Notes: generated by a model not told the origin, from the letters alone. Numbered from the stretch's first letter, positions 8,287 to 17,534 are shown. The stretch is DNA of 32,362 nt from Lacticaseibacillus manihotivorans DSM 13343 = JCM 12514 (GCF_001435035.1 NZ_AZEU01000135.1:1-32362), one strand, 5' to 3'. Numbers and translations: made by a program.

Positions 8287-9279
8287 ATGTATGAAGCAAA
8301 AGCGACGCGGTATGACCACTTGGCGATCCGCTCAGTTGGCGACTCTGGTTTGCAACTGCCGGCAGTATCGTTAGGCTTGTGGCAACGTTTTGATGCGCAA
8401 GCGCCTTTTGATGAACGGCAAGCGTTATTGCTCCATGCCTTTGATCAAGGTGTGTTTCATTTTGATGTGGCGGATCATTATGGCATCCCATATGGTTCAA
8501 GCGAAGCATTACTAGGTAAAGTGCTGGCCGGTGAGCTCAAAGGTTATCGCGATGAGTTGGTGATCGCGACCAAAGTGGGTTACGCGGTAGGCGAAGGCCC
8601 TTTTGGTAGCGGCTTGTCACGCAAGGCGATCATGCAACATATCGATGGCTCTCTGAAGCGACTGCAAAGTGATTATGTGGATGTGTATTATGCGCATCGT
8701 TTTGATGACGCGGTGCCGCTTGAAGAAACGGTATCGGCGTTAGATGCGGTAGTCAAAAGTGGTAAAGCCCGCTATATCGGTATATCCAATTACAATGTCG
8801 AACAAACCCAAGCGGCGCTGGCCTTGTTTGAGGCTTACCATACTCCAGTCGTCGTGTCACAAATGAGCTACAATATGTTCAATCGCAATGTGGAAACCAG
8901 TGGCTTGTTGGATGTCTTGCGGGAACATCATCAAGGCTTAGTGGCATATGGGCCGCTTTCAGAAGGCTTGTTGTCAGATCGCTATTTGAATGGCTTGCCG
9001 GACGATTTCAAGATTCATCATACCAATCAAGCCACCTTAAGTGTTGGCAACGAGGCATTAGTTGAAAAGCTCAACGCCTTGAATGCCATTGCCCAAAATC
9101 GTGGTCAAAGTATGAGTCAATTGGCGTTAGCTTGGTTGTTGCGTGACCCAGTAGTGGCCAGTGTGATCATTGGGACCACCAGCGCGGCACATTTGGACGA
9201 TAACTTACAAGCAGCCCAAAATACGGCGTTTACTGCTGATGAACTCGCCGCGATCGATCAAATTGTGACGTTAAACTAA
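8287..9279 (+). CDS. Aldo/keto reductase, YghZ-like
   Basis: 330-residue NADPH-dependent reductase with a TIM-barrel fold; the closest family I recognise is AKR14 (YghZ, L-glyceraldehyde-3-phosphate/methylglyoxal reductase), from the LPAVSLGLWQRF start and the DHYGIPYGSSEALLGKVL motif. The catalytic tetrad is visible: Asp 60, Tyr 65, Lys 96 (IATKVG) and His 137 (YYAHRFD). The ATG at 8287 is preferred over 8278 because AAAGGA lies 9 nt upstream of the former and touches the latter. The substrate is probably a short aldehyde. The promoter overlaps a cre-like box, so expression should fall on glucose. The next gene follows after 32 nt. Confidence 0.88.
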   Translation: MYEAKATRYDHLAIRSVGDSGLQLPAVSLGLWQRFDAQAPFDERQALLLHAFDQGVFHFDVADHYGIPYGSSEALLGKVLAGELKGYRDELVIATKVGYAVGEGPFGSGLSRKAIMQHIDGSLKRLQSDYVDVYYAHRFDDAVPLEETVSALDAVVKSGKARYIGISNYNVEQTQAALALFEAYHTPVVVSQMSYNMFNRNVETSGLLDVLREHHQGLVAYGPLSEGLLSDRYLNGLPDDFKIHHTNQATLSVGNEALVEKLNALNAIAQNRGQSMSQLALAWLLRDPVVASVIIGTTSAAHLDDNLQAAQNTAFTADELAAIDQIVTLN

Positions 9280-9311
9280 CGTGTTGCGAATGGCAAAATA
9301 GGGGAATTGGC

Positions 9312-10196
9312 ATGCCAACAAGAATGGGGAAACGCTCGCATCACAAGCGCTTGTGGCTGATCATTGGGATTTTGTTACCGATCATTTTAATTGCAGGCGG
9401 GTTGGCTTATGCCTATAGCGGTACGGATGATGGTGGTGAAACGGCTACTAGTTCAAGCAAAACGTTGCCAAAATCATCAAGTAAAGCAACAAGCAAGGCC
9501 AGCCATTCAACGAAAAAATCCAACCGGACAACTAGCTCATCAACAGCTGCACCTGACTTGGTCGGCTTAGGTTTTCAAATCATGTCGGTTTTGTTCAATG
9601 GAGAAGCTGTCGATCAAGCGATGAATGAGAACAAGGCCCCGCAAAATCTGGTTCACGATGGCGTGATGCTCGGCTATTTCGCTGATCAAACCCAAGCACG
9701 GGTCAGCGGGATGGCACGATATTTATACGCGCATACCATCGGCTACAGTGTGAACGGCAACGTATTAGCCATGAATGGTTGGCAAATTCCGTTTACGGTA
9801 ACTGATCAGCAGCTCCAACCCGTTCAGTGGGAAGCGCCCGATCAAGATGGTAATACCATCACTTGGAAGCTAGAACCATTGGCTGATGCCAAAACCGAAG
9901 TGGAAGCACGCGCTAATTCTGATGCGACTGCGAGTTCAAAAGATGTCGATGTGCACAATCTCACCACGGCGCAAATGGCCCATTGGGTGAAAATCGTCAT
10001 TCAATCGCAGGCGGCTGACTATAATGCCGGAGACTATACCTTCACCCAAAATTTTGTCGATGGTTACGCAGAAGTTTATGTCTATTCACATCAACAACTG
10101 ACTAAGATCTACCGCGTCGATGCCAACGGTGATTTACAAGCTGCCGATCCAGATGATCGAAACAATTGGCAAGTCGTGTCGAAAACTTATCAGTAA
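9312..10196 (+). CDS. Membrane-anchored extracytoplasmic protein, unknown function
   Basis: 294 residues. A basic N-terminus (KRSHHKR) and one hydrophobic segment (about 16-36) suggest a type II anchor with the rest outside the cell. Residues 40-78 are a Ser/Thr/Lys linker, then a folded domain (about 80-294) ending NNWQVVSKTYQ. No lipobox and no catalytic motif are visible. AGGGGAA precedes the ATG. It probably shares the transcript of the reductase. Similar linker-plus-domain proteins are common in lactobacilli; I cannot name the domain. Confidence 0.78.
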   Translation: MPTRMGKRSHHKRLWLIIGILLPIILIAGGLAYAYSGTDDGGETATSSSKTLPKSSSKATSKASHSTKKSNRTTSSSTAAPDLVGLGFQIMSVLFNGEAVDQAMNENKAPQNLVHDGVMLGYFADQTQARVSGMARYLYAHTIGYSVNGNVLAMNGWQIPFTVTDQQLQPVQWEAPDQDGNTITWKLEPLADAKTEVEARANSDATASSKDVDVHNLTTAQMAHWVKIVIQSQAADYNAGDYTFTQNFVDGYAEVYVYSHQQLTKIYRVDANGDLQAADPDDRNNWQVVSKTYQ

Positions 10197-10200
10197 ACGC

Positions 10201-10232
10201 AAAAGGGAGGCCATCGTCTGGTCTCCCTTTTT
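10201..10232. terminator. Rho-independent terminator between converging genes
   Basis: AAAGGGAGGCCA pairs with TGGTCTCCCTTT around a 5-nt loop and ends in T5. A shorter T run on the other strand means it may also serve the UvrA-like gene that ends at 10237. Confidence 0.8.
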
Positions 10233-10236
10233 CGAT

Positions 10237-12747
10237 TCAGTGCGTGAAATGTTGTAAATGTTGGTTCAAAAACTTCGCGGTTTGCCCATTGCCGGCAGCG
10301 ACTTGTGTCGGCGTACCGCTAGCAACTAACTTCCCACCAAAGGCCCCGCCTTCAGGACCCATATCAAACAAATAATCGGCATTGGCGATCATATCGAGGT
10401 CATGTTCAATGGCCAAAACTGTTGCCCCTTGATCGATCAAACGCTGAAAGACTTGCAGTAGCACTTGAACGTCAAGAGGATGCAAGCCGACACTAGGTTC
10501 ATCAAAGACGAATAGCGTGCCGCGTTGGGTATGACCGAGATGGCTGGTCAAGCGCAAGCGCTGGGCTTCACCACCAGACAATGCCGGGGTGCTTTCGCCG
10601 AGTTGCAAATAACCCAGCCCCATATCATGCAAGGTTTGTAGCGTTTAGGCAATGGCAGGTTCTGAGGCAAAAAACGTTTGGGCATCGTCAACAGATTGCG
10701 CCAAGCACTCCGCAATATTTTTACCATGCCATTGAATCTTTAATAATTCAGGATTGTAGCGCTGGCCGTGACAAGTGGGACAAGTTTCTTGCATGTCGGG
10801 TAAGTATTGAATGTCTAAGTTGATTTGCCCAGTGCCGCCACAAGTTGGGCAGGCACCAAGCTTCACGTTATAAGAGAAATTGCTGGCGGTGTAGCCCGCG
10901 GCTTGGCTTTCTGGTAAGTTGGCAAACAAGGTGCGCAGGTGATCGAGAATATCCGTATAGGTGGCGACTGTTGAGCGAACATTTTTGCCGACAGGTGTGG
11001 CATCGATGGCGACGACCCGCTTAATGCCACCAGTTTGAATGTCCGACACAAAACTTGGCGCTGGCTGTTTCTTGGTGGCGGTCAAGGCCGGGACTAAAGC
11101 ATCTAGGACTAGCGTTGACTTCCCAGCGCCAGAAAATCCTGACACCACTGAAAACTGATTGATCGGGAAACTGGCGGTGAGGTTGTGCAAATTAAAACGA
11201 TCGGTGACAGTGACGCCAAAATATTTCTTCGCTGGTTGCGGAACGGGTCTCACCCGCAAAGTTGCCGAGCCATTGAGAAAAGGTGCGATCAAGGAATCGT
11301 CAGCTTGAGAAATTTCTGCCGGTGTCCCAAGATTCAACAAGCGACCACCAGCCTTCCCAGCTTCAGGCCCGATTTCTAAAACCGTGTCGGCAGCTTCAAT
11401 GATCGCCGTATCGTGATCGACGACGACCACAGAATTACCTTGAGCGACTAGTGCTCGCATCACTTCGATCAACCCTTCAACATTGGCGGGGTGTAAGCCG
11501 ATGCTAGGTTCATCTAAGACGTATAACACGCCGGTGGTTTGCGTGCGTAAAGTGCGCGCCAGCTGGATCCGTTGCAGTTCACCAGTCGACAAGGTGCTCC
11601 CAGCGCGACTCAAGGCCAAGTAACTCAAGCCTAAATCAAGCAATGGCTTTAAGATCTGATCGAGTTCCCGCAAAATGTCATGGGCGAGTGGTTGCATATC
11701 ATCAGGTAACCATGCTTGGATCTTTGGCAAAAAATCATGGAGTTCACTGAGCGTTAAATCAGAAACTTCAGCGATGTTTTTGCCGACGATTTTTTGCGTG
11801 AGCAGCTTTTGATCAAAACGAGAGCCGTGGCATACCGGACATACGCCGAATTCATAGAAGCGGTTCAAGCGTTGGATCGCGCGTTCGTTGGTGGTAGTGG
11901 CCATGGAATCCAGCACCGCATTATACGCATTTTCATAAACGGCATTGTCCATGTGGAAAATCTTGCCGGTTTTAGATGGGATGTTGATGGCGTAAGTGCG
12001 CTTGGGACCATGCCATACCATGTCTTGTTGATCTTGAGGCAGCTGGTTGAATGGCGTATCGATGTCGACGCCAGCATATTGCGCGACGATTTGCATGAAG
12101 TTGCGCCCTGGCAAGCGCCAAGAAGCCACGGCGCCTTCGCGAATGGTTTTGGTGGGATCTGGGATCAAGCGCGATACCGCTAAAGTCTTCGCCACACCGG
12201 TACCATTGCATTCAGGGCAAGCGCCAACGGAATTAAAGGCGAAACTTTCAGCGCCAAACAAGCGTACAGAAGCACCGCATTCGGGACATGTCAAAGTGGC
12301 TTTTTCGCCTTGGGTGTCCATTAAATGCGCAATTTCAATGGTCGGCGGGATCTGGTGGCCATTTGGACATTGCGGCGAACCTAATCTTGAAAACATTAAG
12401 CGCACCACATTCAGCGCTTCAGTGGTGGTGCCGACTGTACTGCGCACACCAGGGACGACTGGGCGTTGGCGCAAGGCGATGGCACTGGGGATGTGTTCAA
12501 CTTTATCGACTTGCGCGTGGCCGACTTGCCCTAAGCGTCGGCGGGTGTAAGTGGACAACGCTGAAACATAACGGCGCATGCCTTCTGCGTACAACACGCC
12601 CATCGCGAGGCTTGACTTACCAGAGCCTGAGCGGCCAGTGATGGCGACCAGTTGATGCAAGGGGATGTCGACGTTTAAGCTTTTTAAGTTATTCACTCTG
12701 GCGCCGCGCACCACAATGTGAGTCGGAATCGTGTTATCATGAAACAT
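10237..12747 (-). pseudogene. UvrA-like ABC ATPase broken by an in-frame TAA
   Basis: Reading from ATG 12747 (AGAAGG about 9 nt upstream), the frame runs 700 codons, meets TAA at 10647-10645, and continues in the same frame for 135 more residues. The undisturbed protein would be about 836 aa, shorter than UvrA (about 940) and in the range of UvrA paralogues (UvrA2 type) that may lack the UvrB-binding domain. Present before the stop: Walker A GRSGSGKSS (about 38-46), CxxC zinc modules (CPECGAS, CPECNGTG, CPTCGGTG, CPTCHGQR), the first signature STGELQRIQLA with LDEPSIGLHP, and the second Walker A GFSGAGKST. The second signature LSGGEAQRLRL and Walker B VFDEPSVGLHP lie after the stop, so the truncated product lacks half of one ATP site. 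A CAA (Gln) to TAA change would explain it. Canonical UvrA is presumably encoded elsewhere. Confidence 0.85.
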
Positions 12748-12780
12748 ATTAAAAACCTTCTTTGAAATGGAGTGACCTTT

Positions 12781-13497
12781 TTGGATCAAAATGCTTTGGC
12801 GCATCGCAGTATTCGCAAATTTAAAGCTGAACCGATCAACTGGCAAAGCTTGGTGGCAACAGCGCAAGCGACCAGTTCTAGTGAATTCTTACAATCGTTT
12901 AGTTTGATTCGCGTGACTGACGCCAAGTTGCGCCAAGCGATCCAAAATATTTCGACCAGCCCATGCATTACCGGCAATGGTGAATTATTTATTTTCGTGG
13001 TGGACACGGCGCGTGATATTGCGCAAACACCTCAACAGGCAGATATTGCGCACTTCACCAACTGGAATGCTTTTTTAGCCGGCTGCTTTGATGCGACGCT
13101 GGCGGCCCAAAACATGTTGAGCACGGCTGAACATAGCGGCTTAGGTGGCGTGATGCTGGGGAGTATTTTGAACGACCCAGCGCAAATGATCCAGTTATTG
13201 CACTTGCCGAAGTACACTTTCCCATTGTTAGGGTTGATGATCGGCGTACCGGATCAAACCACTGAGTTGAAACCGCGCTTGCCACAAGCGGCAGTGCTAG
13301 GCGAGAATACATATCCCGGGCGCGTTGATTTATCAAGCTATGATGCGCAAGTCACTGATTATTACGCCCATCGGACAACAGGGGCGCGCGTGGAATCTTT
13401 CACCAGCTTGATCGAAAAGCACTTATCAGCTGATCAACATCATCGGGATGACATTGGCACAATTTTAAAGGCTCAAGGGTTCAACTTACCCCAATAG
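12781..13497 (+). CDS. NfsA-type NAD(P)H-dependent FMN nitroreductase
   Basis: 238 residues from a TTG start at 12781, chosen because GGAGTGA (12768-12774) sits 6 nt before it; the GTG at 12772 lies inside that ribosome site. The family is the oxygen-insensitive nitro/flavin reductases: HRSIRKFKAEPI at the N-terminus binds FMN, GLGGVMLGSILND is mid-protein, and GLMIGVPDQTTELKPRLP is the conserved C-terminal segment. It reduces quinones, flavins or nitroaromatics in the cytoplasm. Only 33 bp separate it from the divergent UvrA-like start, so its promoter must extend into that coding region. The HD hydrolase follows 21 nt downstream, probably in the same transcript. Confidence 0.87.
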   Translation: MDQNALAHRSIRKFKAEPINWQSLVATAQATSSSEFLQSFSLIRVTDAKLRQAIQNISTSPCITGNGELFIFVVDTARDIAQTPQQADIAHFTNWNAFLAGCFDATLAAQNMLSTAEHSGLGGVMLGSILNDPAQMIQLLHLPKYTFPLLGLMIGVPDQTTELKPRLPQAAVLGENTYPGRVDLSSYDAQVTDYYAHRTTGARVESFTSLIEKHLSADQHHRDDIGTILKAQGFNLPQ

Positions 13498-13518
13498 TGT
13501 AACGAATTCGAGGTTAAA

Positions 13519-14160
13519 ATGAAAATTTCCACTTTAACGGCTTACGCTGATGCGGTGGCCCAACATGATTCCAGCGGCCATGCCGCCGATCATATCAAAC
13601 GCGTGGTAGCCACCGCGCGGCAATTATTAAAACAAACACCGCAAGCGGATGCCGACATCACTTTGGCGGCCGCAACACTACATGACACCTACGACGATAA
13701 ACTCGTGGCTGATGTGATGGCAGCCAAAGCTCAAACGGCTTCCGAGTTGGTCAAAGCCGGCGCCAGCACCCAACAGCAACAAGCGATTTTTGAAATCATC
13801 GATCATATGAGCTATAAAGCGAATTTAGCGCATCACTTTGAATTAAGTCTGGAAGGCCAACTGGTGCAAGATGCTGATCGCTTAGATGCCATCGGGGCCA
13901 TTGGCATTGCGCGGACCTTTATGTATGGTGGTGCGCATGGCAGTATGATGTATGATCCAGCGATCCCACCGCGTACGACACTCACTGCCACGCAATATCG
14001 CCAAACGCCAAGCCCGGTGTTGAATCATTTTGAAGAGAAGTTGTTTAAACTCGCCGGTCAAATGAATACCCCAGCCGCTAAAACCTTAGCTCAAGCGCGG
14101 ACGCAAGTGATGCATGATTTTGTGGATGAGTTCTTAGCGGAGTATCAAGGCCGGCGCTGA
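13519..14160 (+). CDS. HD-domain metal-dependent phosphohydrolase
   Basis: 213 residues. The metal-binding residues of the HD superfamily are visible: His in GHAADHIKRV (about 21-25), HD in TLHDTYDD (His 55, Asp 56) and Asp in QDADRLDAIGAIGIAR (about 115-121). The YedJ/YpgQ-like arrangement suggests hydrolysis of a nucleotide or related phosphate ester. GAGG precedes the ATG. It follows the nitroreductase closely, and no terminator is seen before the tRNA promoter. Confidence 0.87.
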   Translation: MKISTLTAYADAVAQHDSSGHAADHIKRVVATARQLLKQTPQADADITLAAATLHDTYDDKLVADVMAAKAQTASELVKAGASTQQQQAIFEIIDHMSYKANLAHHFELSLEGQLVQDADRLDAIGAIGIARTFMYGGAHGSMMYDPAIPPRTTLTATQYRQTPSPVLNHFEEKLFKLAGQMNTPAAKTLAQARTQVMHDFVDEFLAEYQGRR

Positions 14161-14165
14161 AAAAG

Positions 14166-14195
14166 TTGCAGGTGCCTAGACGACTATTGTATATT
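14166..14195 (+). promoter_or_regulatory. Promoter of tRNA-Thr
   Basis: TTGCAG (14166-14171), an 18-nt spacer and TATATT (14190-14195), ending 18 nt before the tRNA. The spacing to the mature 5' end suits a short 5' leader. Confidence 0.5.
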
Positions 14196-14213
14196 GGATA
14201 GGCAGTTGTTGAC

Positions 14214-14286
14214 GCCGCCTTAGCTCAGAAGGTAGAGCGCAGCCGTGGTAAGGCTGAGGTCGCTGGTTCAAATCCAGTAGACGGCA
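14214..14286 (+). tRNA. tRNA-Thr (GGT anticodon)
   Basis: 73 nt folding as a cloverleaf: acceptor GCCGCCT with AGACGGC, D arm GCTC/GAGC, anticodon stem CAGCC/GGCTG with loop GTGGTAA (anticodon GGT), 5-nt variable loop, T arm GCTGG/CCAGT with loop TTCAAAT, discriminator A. CCA is not encoded. Two oddities: a C-A mismatch at acceptor pair 5-68, and G at position 32 where a pyrimidine is usual. A terminator follows within 7 nt, so it is a single-gene unit. Confidence 0.88.
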
Positions 14287-14292
14287 GCGAGA

Positions 14293-14318
14293 GCCTTCCG
14301 CATTGGGAAGGCTTTTTT
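14293..14318 (+). terminator. Terminator of tRNA-Thr
   Basis: GCCTTCC pairs with GGAAGGC across a 6-nt loop and is followed by six T. Confidence 0.85.
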
Positions 14319-14343
14319 GTTATTTTAAATAGGAGGCGACGCA

Positions 14344-15015
14344 TTGAATATTTGGAAAGTGATCCGGCGTTGTGCAGGCGTGGTTGTGCTGTTTGGCTTG
14401 TACATGATCGCAGAAATGATCGTGATGATCCCAACCATTGCCACGAAAGGCAAAGCCAGCACGGGATTAGTCGCCTTGGTATTTGCCATTGTCTTTGGCA
14501 GTTTGATCTATTTGCTGGCCACCACGTATCAGTATTACTTAAAGCGCGACCCGGAAGGCTTTGGCCCGCATGCGCCAACGCGAGAGACTTGGCAGTTCAT
14601 GGGTAAAATGGTGTTGACCTTAGCCTTGATTCAAGGGTTCAGCGGTATCGCCATCAGCTTACATTGGACGGCAGAATCACAAAACCAAGATGCTTTAATG
14701 CAAGTCTTACAACAAGCGCCGCTGACCATGGTATTGATTGCAGTGGTCGGGGCGCCGCCGGTTGAAGAACTGCTATTTCGCGGTTTGCTGATGCACAGCT
14801 TTGGGTCACTGAAAGATAAACGCCGCTTATGGGCAGTTTCGATCATTTCCAGTGTCGTGTTTGGTTTGATGCATGCGGGACCGAGTGAGCCTTTGAATAT
14901 GTTAGTTTACATTGCGATGGGCGCAGTCTTCACAATGACTTATGTCAAAACCAAAGACATTCGCTACAGCATTGCGCTGCATTTTCTCAATAACTTCATC
15001 GCCTTAATGTTGTAA
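14344..15015 (+). CDS. CPBP family intramembrane metalloprotease
   Basis: 223 residues, about six membrane segments. It carries the CPBP (Abi/Rce1-like) glutamic protease motifs: EELLFRG (Glu 141, Glu 142, Arg 146), FGLMHAG (His about 177) and HFLNN (His about 213, Asn about 216). It starts at TTG 14344, supported by AGGAGGCG 7 nt upstream. In lactobacilli such proteins are linked to bacteriocin self-immunity or protein processing, but no bacteriocin gene is nearby, so the role is open. A strong bidirectional terminator follows. Confidence 0.88.
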   Translation: MNIWKVIRRCAGVVVLFGLYMIAEMIVMIPTIATKGKASTGLVALVFAIVFGSLIYLLATTYQYYLKRDPEGFGPHAPTRETWQFMGKMVLTLALIQGFSGIAISLHWTAESQNQDALMQVLQQAPLTMVLIAVVGAPPVEELLFRGLLMHSFGSLKDKRRLWAVSIISSVVFGLMHAGPSEPLNMLVYIAMGAVFTMTYVKTKDIRYSIALHFLNNFIALML

Positions 15016-15018
15016 CGC

Positions 15019-15057
15019 AAAAGGCGCTGACTCGATTCGACTGAGTCAGCGCCTTTT
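15019..15057. terminator. Bidirectional terminator between CPBP protease and helD
   Basis: AAAAGGCGCTGACTC is a perfect inverted repeat of GAGTCAGCGCCTTTT with a 9-nt loop; A and T runs on both flanks allow function in both directions. It lies 3 nt from the end of helD. Confidence 0.88.
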
Positions 15058-15060
15058 GAG

Positions 15061-17337
15061 TTAAACCGGTAATTTCAATGGTTGGTAAAGTTCTTCGGGT
15101 AAGGCTGTGATCAAGGGGCTTGGTTGATCGATGCCCAATAAGATCAACTGATGCAAAGCGCGAGTGCACAAGGTATACAACACATCGCGCATCGCTTCAG
15201 TGGCATAAGTGTCAGCTGAAACATCCCAGCCGATCACTGCATCAAACTCCAACCCTTTGGCCAAGTACACCGGCATGATCAAACAACCCGTGTGCAAGTG
15301 GTGATCTTGTGGCGTGAGTAAGTGCGTTGGGGTGTCGATTTTAAGCGTGGTGTAAAGCTGTTCAGCAGCGGCGCGGTTCTTGGTTAAAATGGCCACCGTA
15401 TGATTACTGCGCAATAAGGTATCGGCGAGTTTGGTGACACCAGCCATTGCTTGATCTTGTGGTAAACACAAGACTTGCGGTTTTTCACCATCGCGGTTGA
15501 AGGCTAAGATATGGTCGCTTTCAGGCAACAGTGCTTTGCCGAAGTTGGTGATCGGCTGCGTCGAGCGATAGGATTTGTTCAACGAGATCTGATCGATGCG
15601 CATCCCTTTGAACACTTGCTTCAAGCTGTCAAAATAAGGACTGGCTTGGTAGTTGCTGGTGAACACATCTTGTTTGGCATCGCCTAACAGCGTCAGCTTG
15701 GCTTTAGGAAAGGCATGATGCAAATATTTGAGCTGCGCCATGGTATAGTCTTGCATTTCATCAACGAACACATATTGGATCTGATGGTTTTGTCCAGAAC
15801 CGGCGATTGCATCGCGCAAATATAAAATCGGCGCGGCATCTTCTAGGCGTAAGTGATGGGCCTCCAAATCGTCTGCGACCGCTTGGCTCATCGTCGCCCA
15901 GACGTCAGGATCAACAGCTGGCACTTGGACCGTGGCTAAAAAGTGTTGATATTCTTGATACTCATCCAAGAAGTAGTCGTTATAAATCGCGTCATATACT
16001 GGGGCGAAGGCTTTTCTCACCACAGCTTCAGCTAAGAATTGGGCTTCATCATCGCCAGATTCAAATTCGCGTCCTGCTAACAATTGGCGCGTGGTTTCAT
16101 CAGACATGAGTTCCAACTGAGTTTGTACCCAATCGTCATAAACCGCCAGGCGGATGCGGGTGTGCAGGCGTTTGATCAATGCATTTTTGGTGTCGAGGAA
16201 TTTGTTGGCGGCAGTGGCGCGTGCAGGTTGGGCGGCGTAGATTTTTTGAATGGTGCTGGCTTTGAAGAAGACTTCGCCGTTCAACATGATGTCGATAAAG
16301 GCGGGAACGTGTCCTGGGGTATCGACAAAGCGTTGAATTTCATCCAAGTAATCTGCCGCTTCTTTATAGCGGCGGATCTTTTTGGTGGTTTCTGGCAAGT
16401 TCACTTGATCTTGTTCAAAACGTTCAAATAACGTTTGGACATGTAACCCAGCAAAACGCTTGGCGAAAAATTCATACATCGTGGCTTGGCGCATGTTCTT
16501 TTCGCCAAGCGATGGCAAAACTTCAGAAATGTAATTGGCAAACAGTTGGTTCGGGGAGAATAACACCATTTGATCAGCGTCTAACGTGGTGCGCGCGTGA
16601 TACAGCAAGTAAGCCACGCGCTGCAGTACCGCAGAGGTTTTCCCAGAGCCGGCAACGCCTTGGACTACTAAGACATCCGCTTTGGTGTTTCTGATGATGT
16701 CGTTTTGTTCTTGTTGAATGGTGGCGACAATGTTTTGCATGTAGTCGTCTGATTGCGCCCCAAGCACCGCTTGCAGAATTTCATCGCCAACGGTTTCTGA
16801 AGTATCAAACATGTTGGTGATCACGCCTTGTTGGATCATGAACTGGCGCTTTTTGGTGAGATCGACTTGGCGTTCACCAACTGGGGTGGCGTAAGTCACT
16901 GGCCCCAGCGTCCCGTTGTAATAAACCGAGGCGATCGGGGCGCGCCAGTCGTAGATCAAAAACTGGTTATCATCGTCTTGAAAGGTGCCAGTGCCGATAT
17001 ACAAGGTATCTGGGCCATCGACATCTTGAATATCGATGCGGCCAAAATAGGGATTTGAGACTAACCGCTTTAAGCGGGTTTGTTCGTGTTCGAGGATGGT
17101 TTCATTTTCCACCGCGCGGGCGACCATCATTTTTTGTTGTTGGACGGCGGCATTGGTTTCCATGCGGTCATCGATTTCAGTGATGTTGACTTTGGTGGCA
17201 TCGCCATAACTTTGTTCGATGCGTTGGGTATCTTCATGGGCTTCTTTTAATTGCCTGGCGATGATGTCGAGGCGGCGGTGTAATTTAGCTAACACCTGCG
17301 TGACGAGGGTTTGTTCTTGTGCTTGAGTTGACGACAT
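15061..17337 (-). CDS. helD: HelD, RNA polymerase recycling helicase
   Basis: 758 residues, close to Bacillus HelD (774). A coiled-coil N-terminal arm (about 1-95) would enter the polymerase secondary channel; the SF1/UvrD-like helicase core has Walker A GVAGSGKTS (227-235), Walker B FVDEMQDYT, motif III LLGDAKQDVF and motif IV LNKSYRSTQPI. HelD binds stalled RNA polymerase and releases it from DNA using ATP. AGGAGG precedes the ATG. Its promoter region overlaps a 23-bp palindrome (17379-17401) shared with the divergent transporter operon. Confidence 0.92.
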   Translation of the reverse strand: MSSTQAQEQTLVTQVLAKLHRRLDIIARQLKEAHEDTQRIEQSYGDATKVNITEIDDRMETNAAVQQQKMMVARAVENETILEHEQTRLKRLVSNPYFGRIDIQDVDGPDTLYIGTGTFQDDDNQFLIYDWRAPIASVYYNGTLGPVTYATPVGERQVDLTKKRQFMIQQGVITNMFDTSETVGDEILQAVLGAQSDDYMQNIVATIQQEQNDIIRNTKADVLVVQGVAGSGKTSAVLQRVAYLLYHARTTLDADQMVLFSPNQLFANYISEVLPSLGEKNMRQATMYEFFAKRFAGLHVQTLFERFEQDQVNLPETTKKIRRYKEAADYLDEIQRFVDTPGHVPAFIDIMLNGEVFFKASTIQKIYAAQPARATAANKFLDTKNALIKRLHTRIRLAVYDDWVQTQLELMSDETTRQLLAGREFESGDDEAQFLAEAVVRKAFAPVYDAIYNDYFLDEYQEYQHFLATVQVPAVDPDVWATMSQAVADDLEAHHLRLEDAAPILYLRDAIAGSGQNHQIQYVFVDEMQDYTMAQLKYLHHAFPKAKLTLLGDAKQDVFTSNYQASPYFDSLKQVFKGMRIDQISLNKSYRSTQPITNFGKALLPESDHILAFNRDGEKPQVLCLPQDQAMAGVTKLADTLLRSNHTVAILTKNRAAAEQLYTTLKIDTPTHLLTPQDHHLHTGCLIMPVYLAKGLEFDAVIGWDVSADTYATEAMRDVLYTLCTRALHQLILLGIDQPSPLITALPEELYQPLKLPV

Positions 17338-17378
17338 GCAGCGAGCCTCCTAAGGTGATTTGCGGGAAAAATTCGGGA

Positions 17379-17401
17379 TTTGTTACACTAGAGGTAACAA
17401 A
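17379..17401. promoter_or_regulatory. 23-bp palindrome upstream of helD, probable operator
   Basis: TTTGTTAC-ACTAGAG-GTAACAAA: 8-bp perfect arms around a 7-nt centre, 42 nt upstream of the helD start. On the minus strand TAGACC, a 17-nt spacer and TGTAAC could be a promoter, with the palindrome covering spacer and -10. The shape fits a dimeric regulator of TetR, MarR or GntR type; none of these is encoded in the window. Confidence 0.5.
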
Positions 17402-17420
17402 TTGGTCTATCTAGTTTATT

Positions 17421-17450
17421 GCATGTCACGCATTTGTGCAAGTGACGTGC
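17421..17450. promoter_or_regulatory. Second dyad in the helD / transporter intergenic region
   Basis: GCATGTCAC (17421-17429) faces GTGACGTGC (17442-17450), one wobble in nine pairs, across 12 nt. A shorter dyad TTGCA/TGCAA overlaps it. It lies about 85 nt upstream of the transporter start and could be an operator of that operon. Confidence 0.4.
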
Positions 17451-17534
17451 TGTGAAATAGTAAGCAACCTGTCAAAAAATATGTTAAACTGGGTGATATT
17501 TAAAGTCGGAAACAATGGGCGTATGGAGGACGAC

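Noticed and set aside
10237-10632. Separate 131-aa ABC ATPase gene
   Set aside because: It is the in-frame continuation of the UvrA-like gene after the TAA and has no ribosome site of its own.
12047-12550. 167-aa plus-strand ORF
   Set aside because: Antisense shadow of the UvrA-like gene with no ribosome site or recognisable domain.
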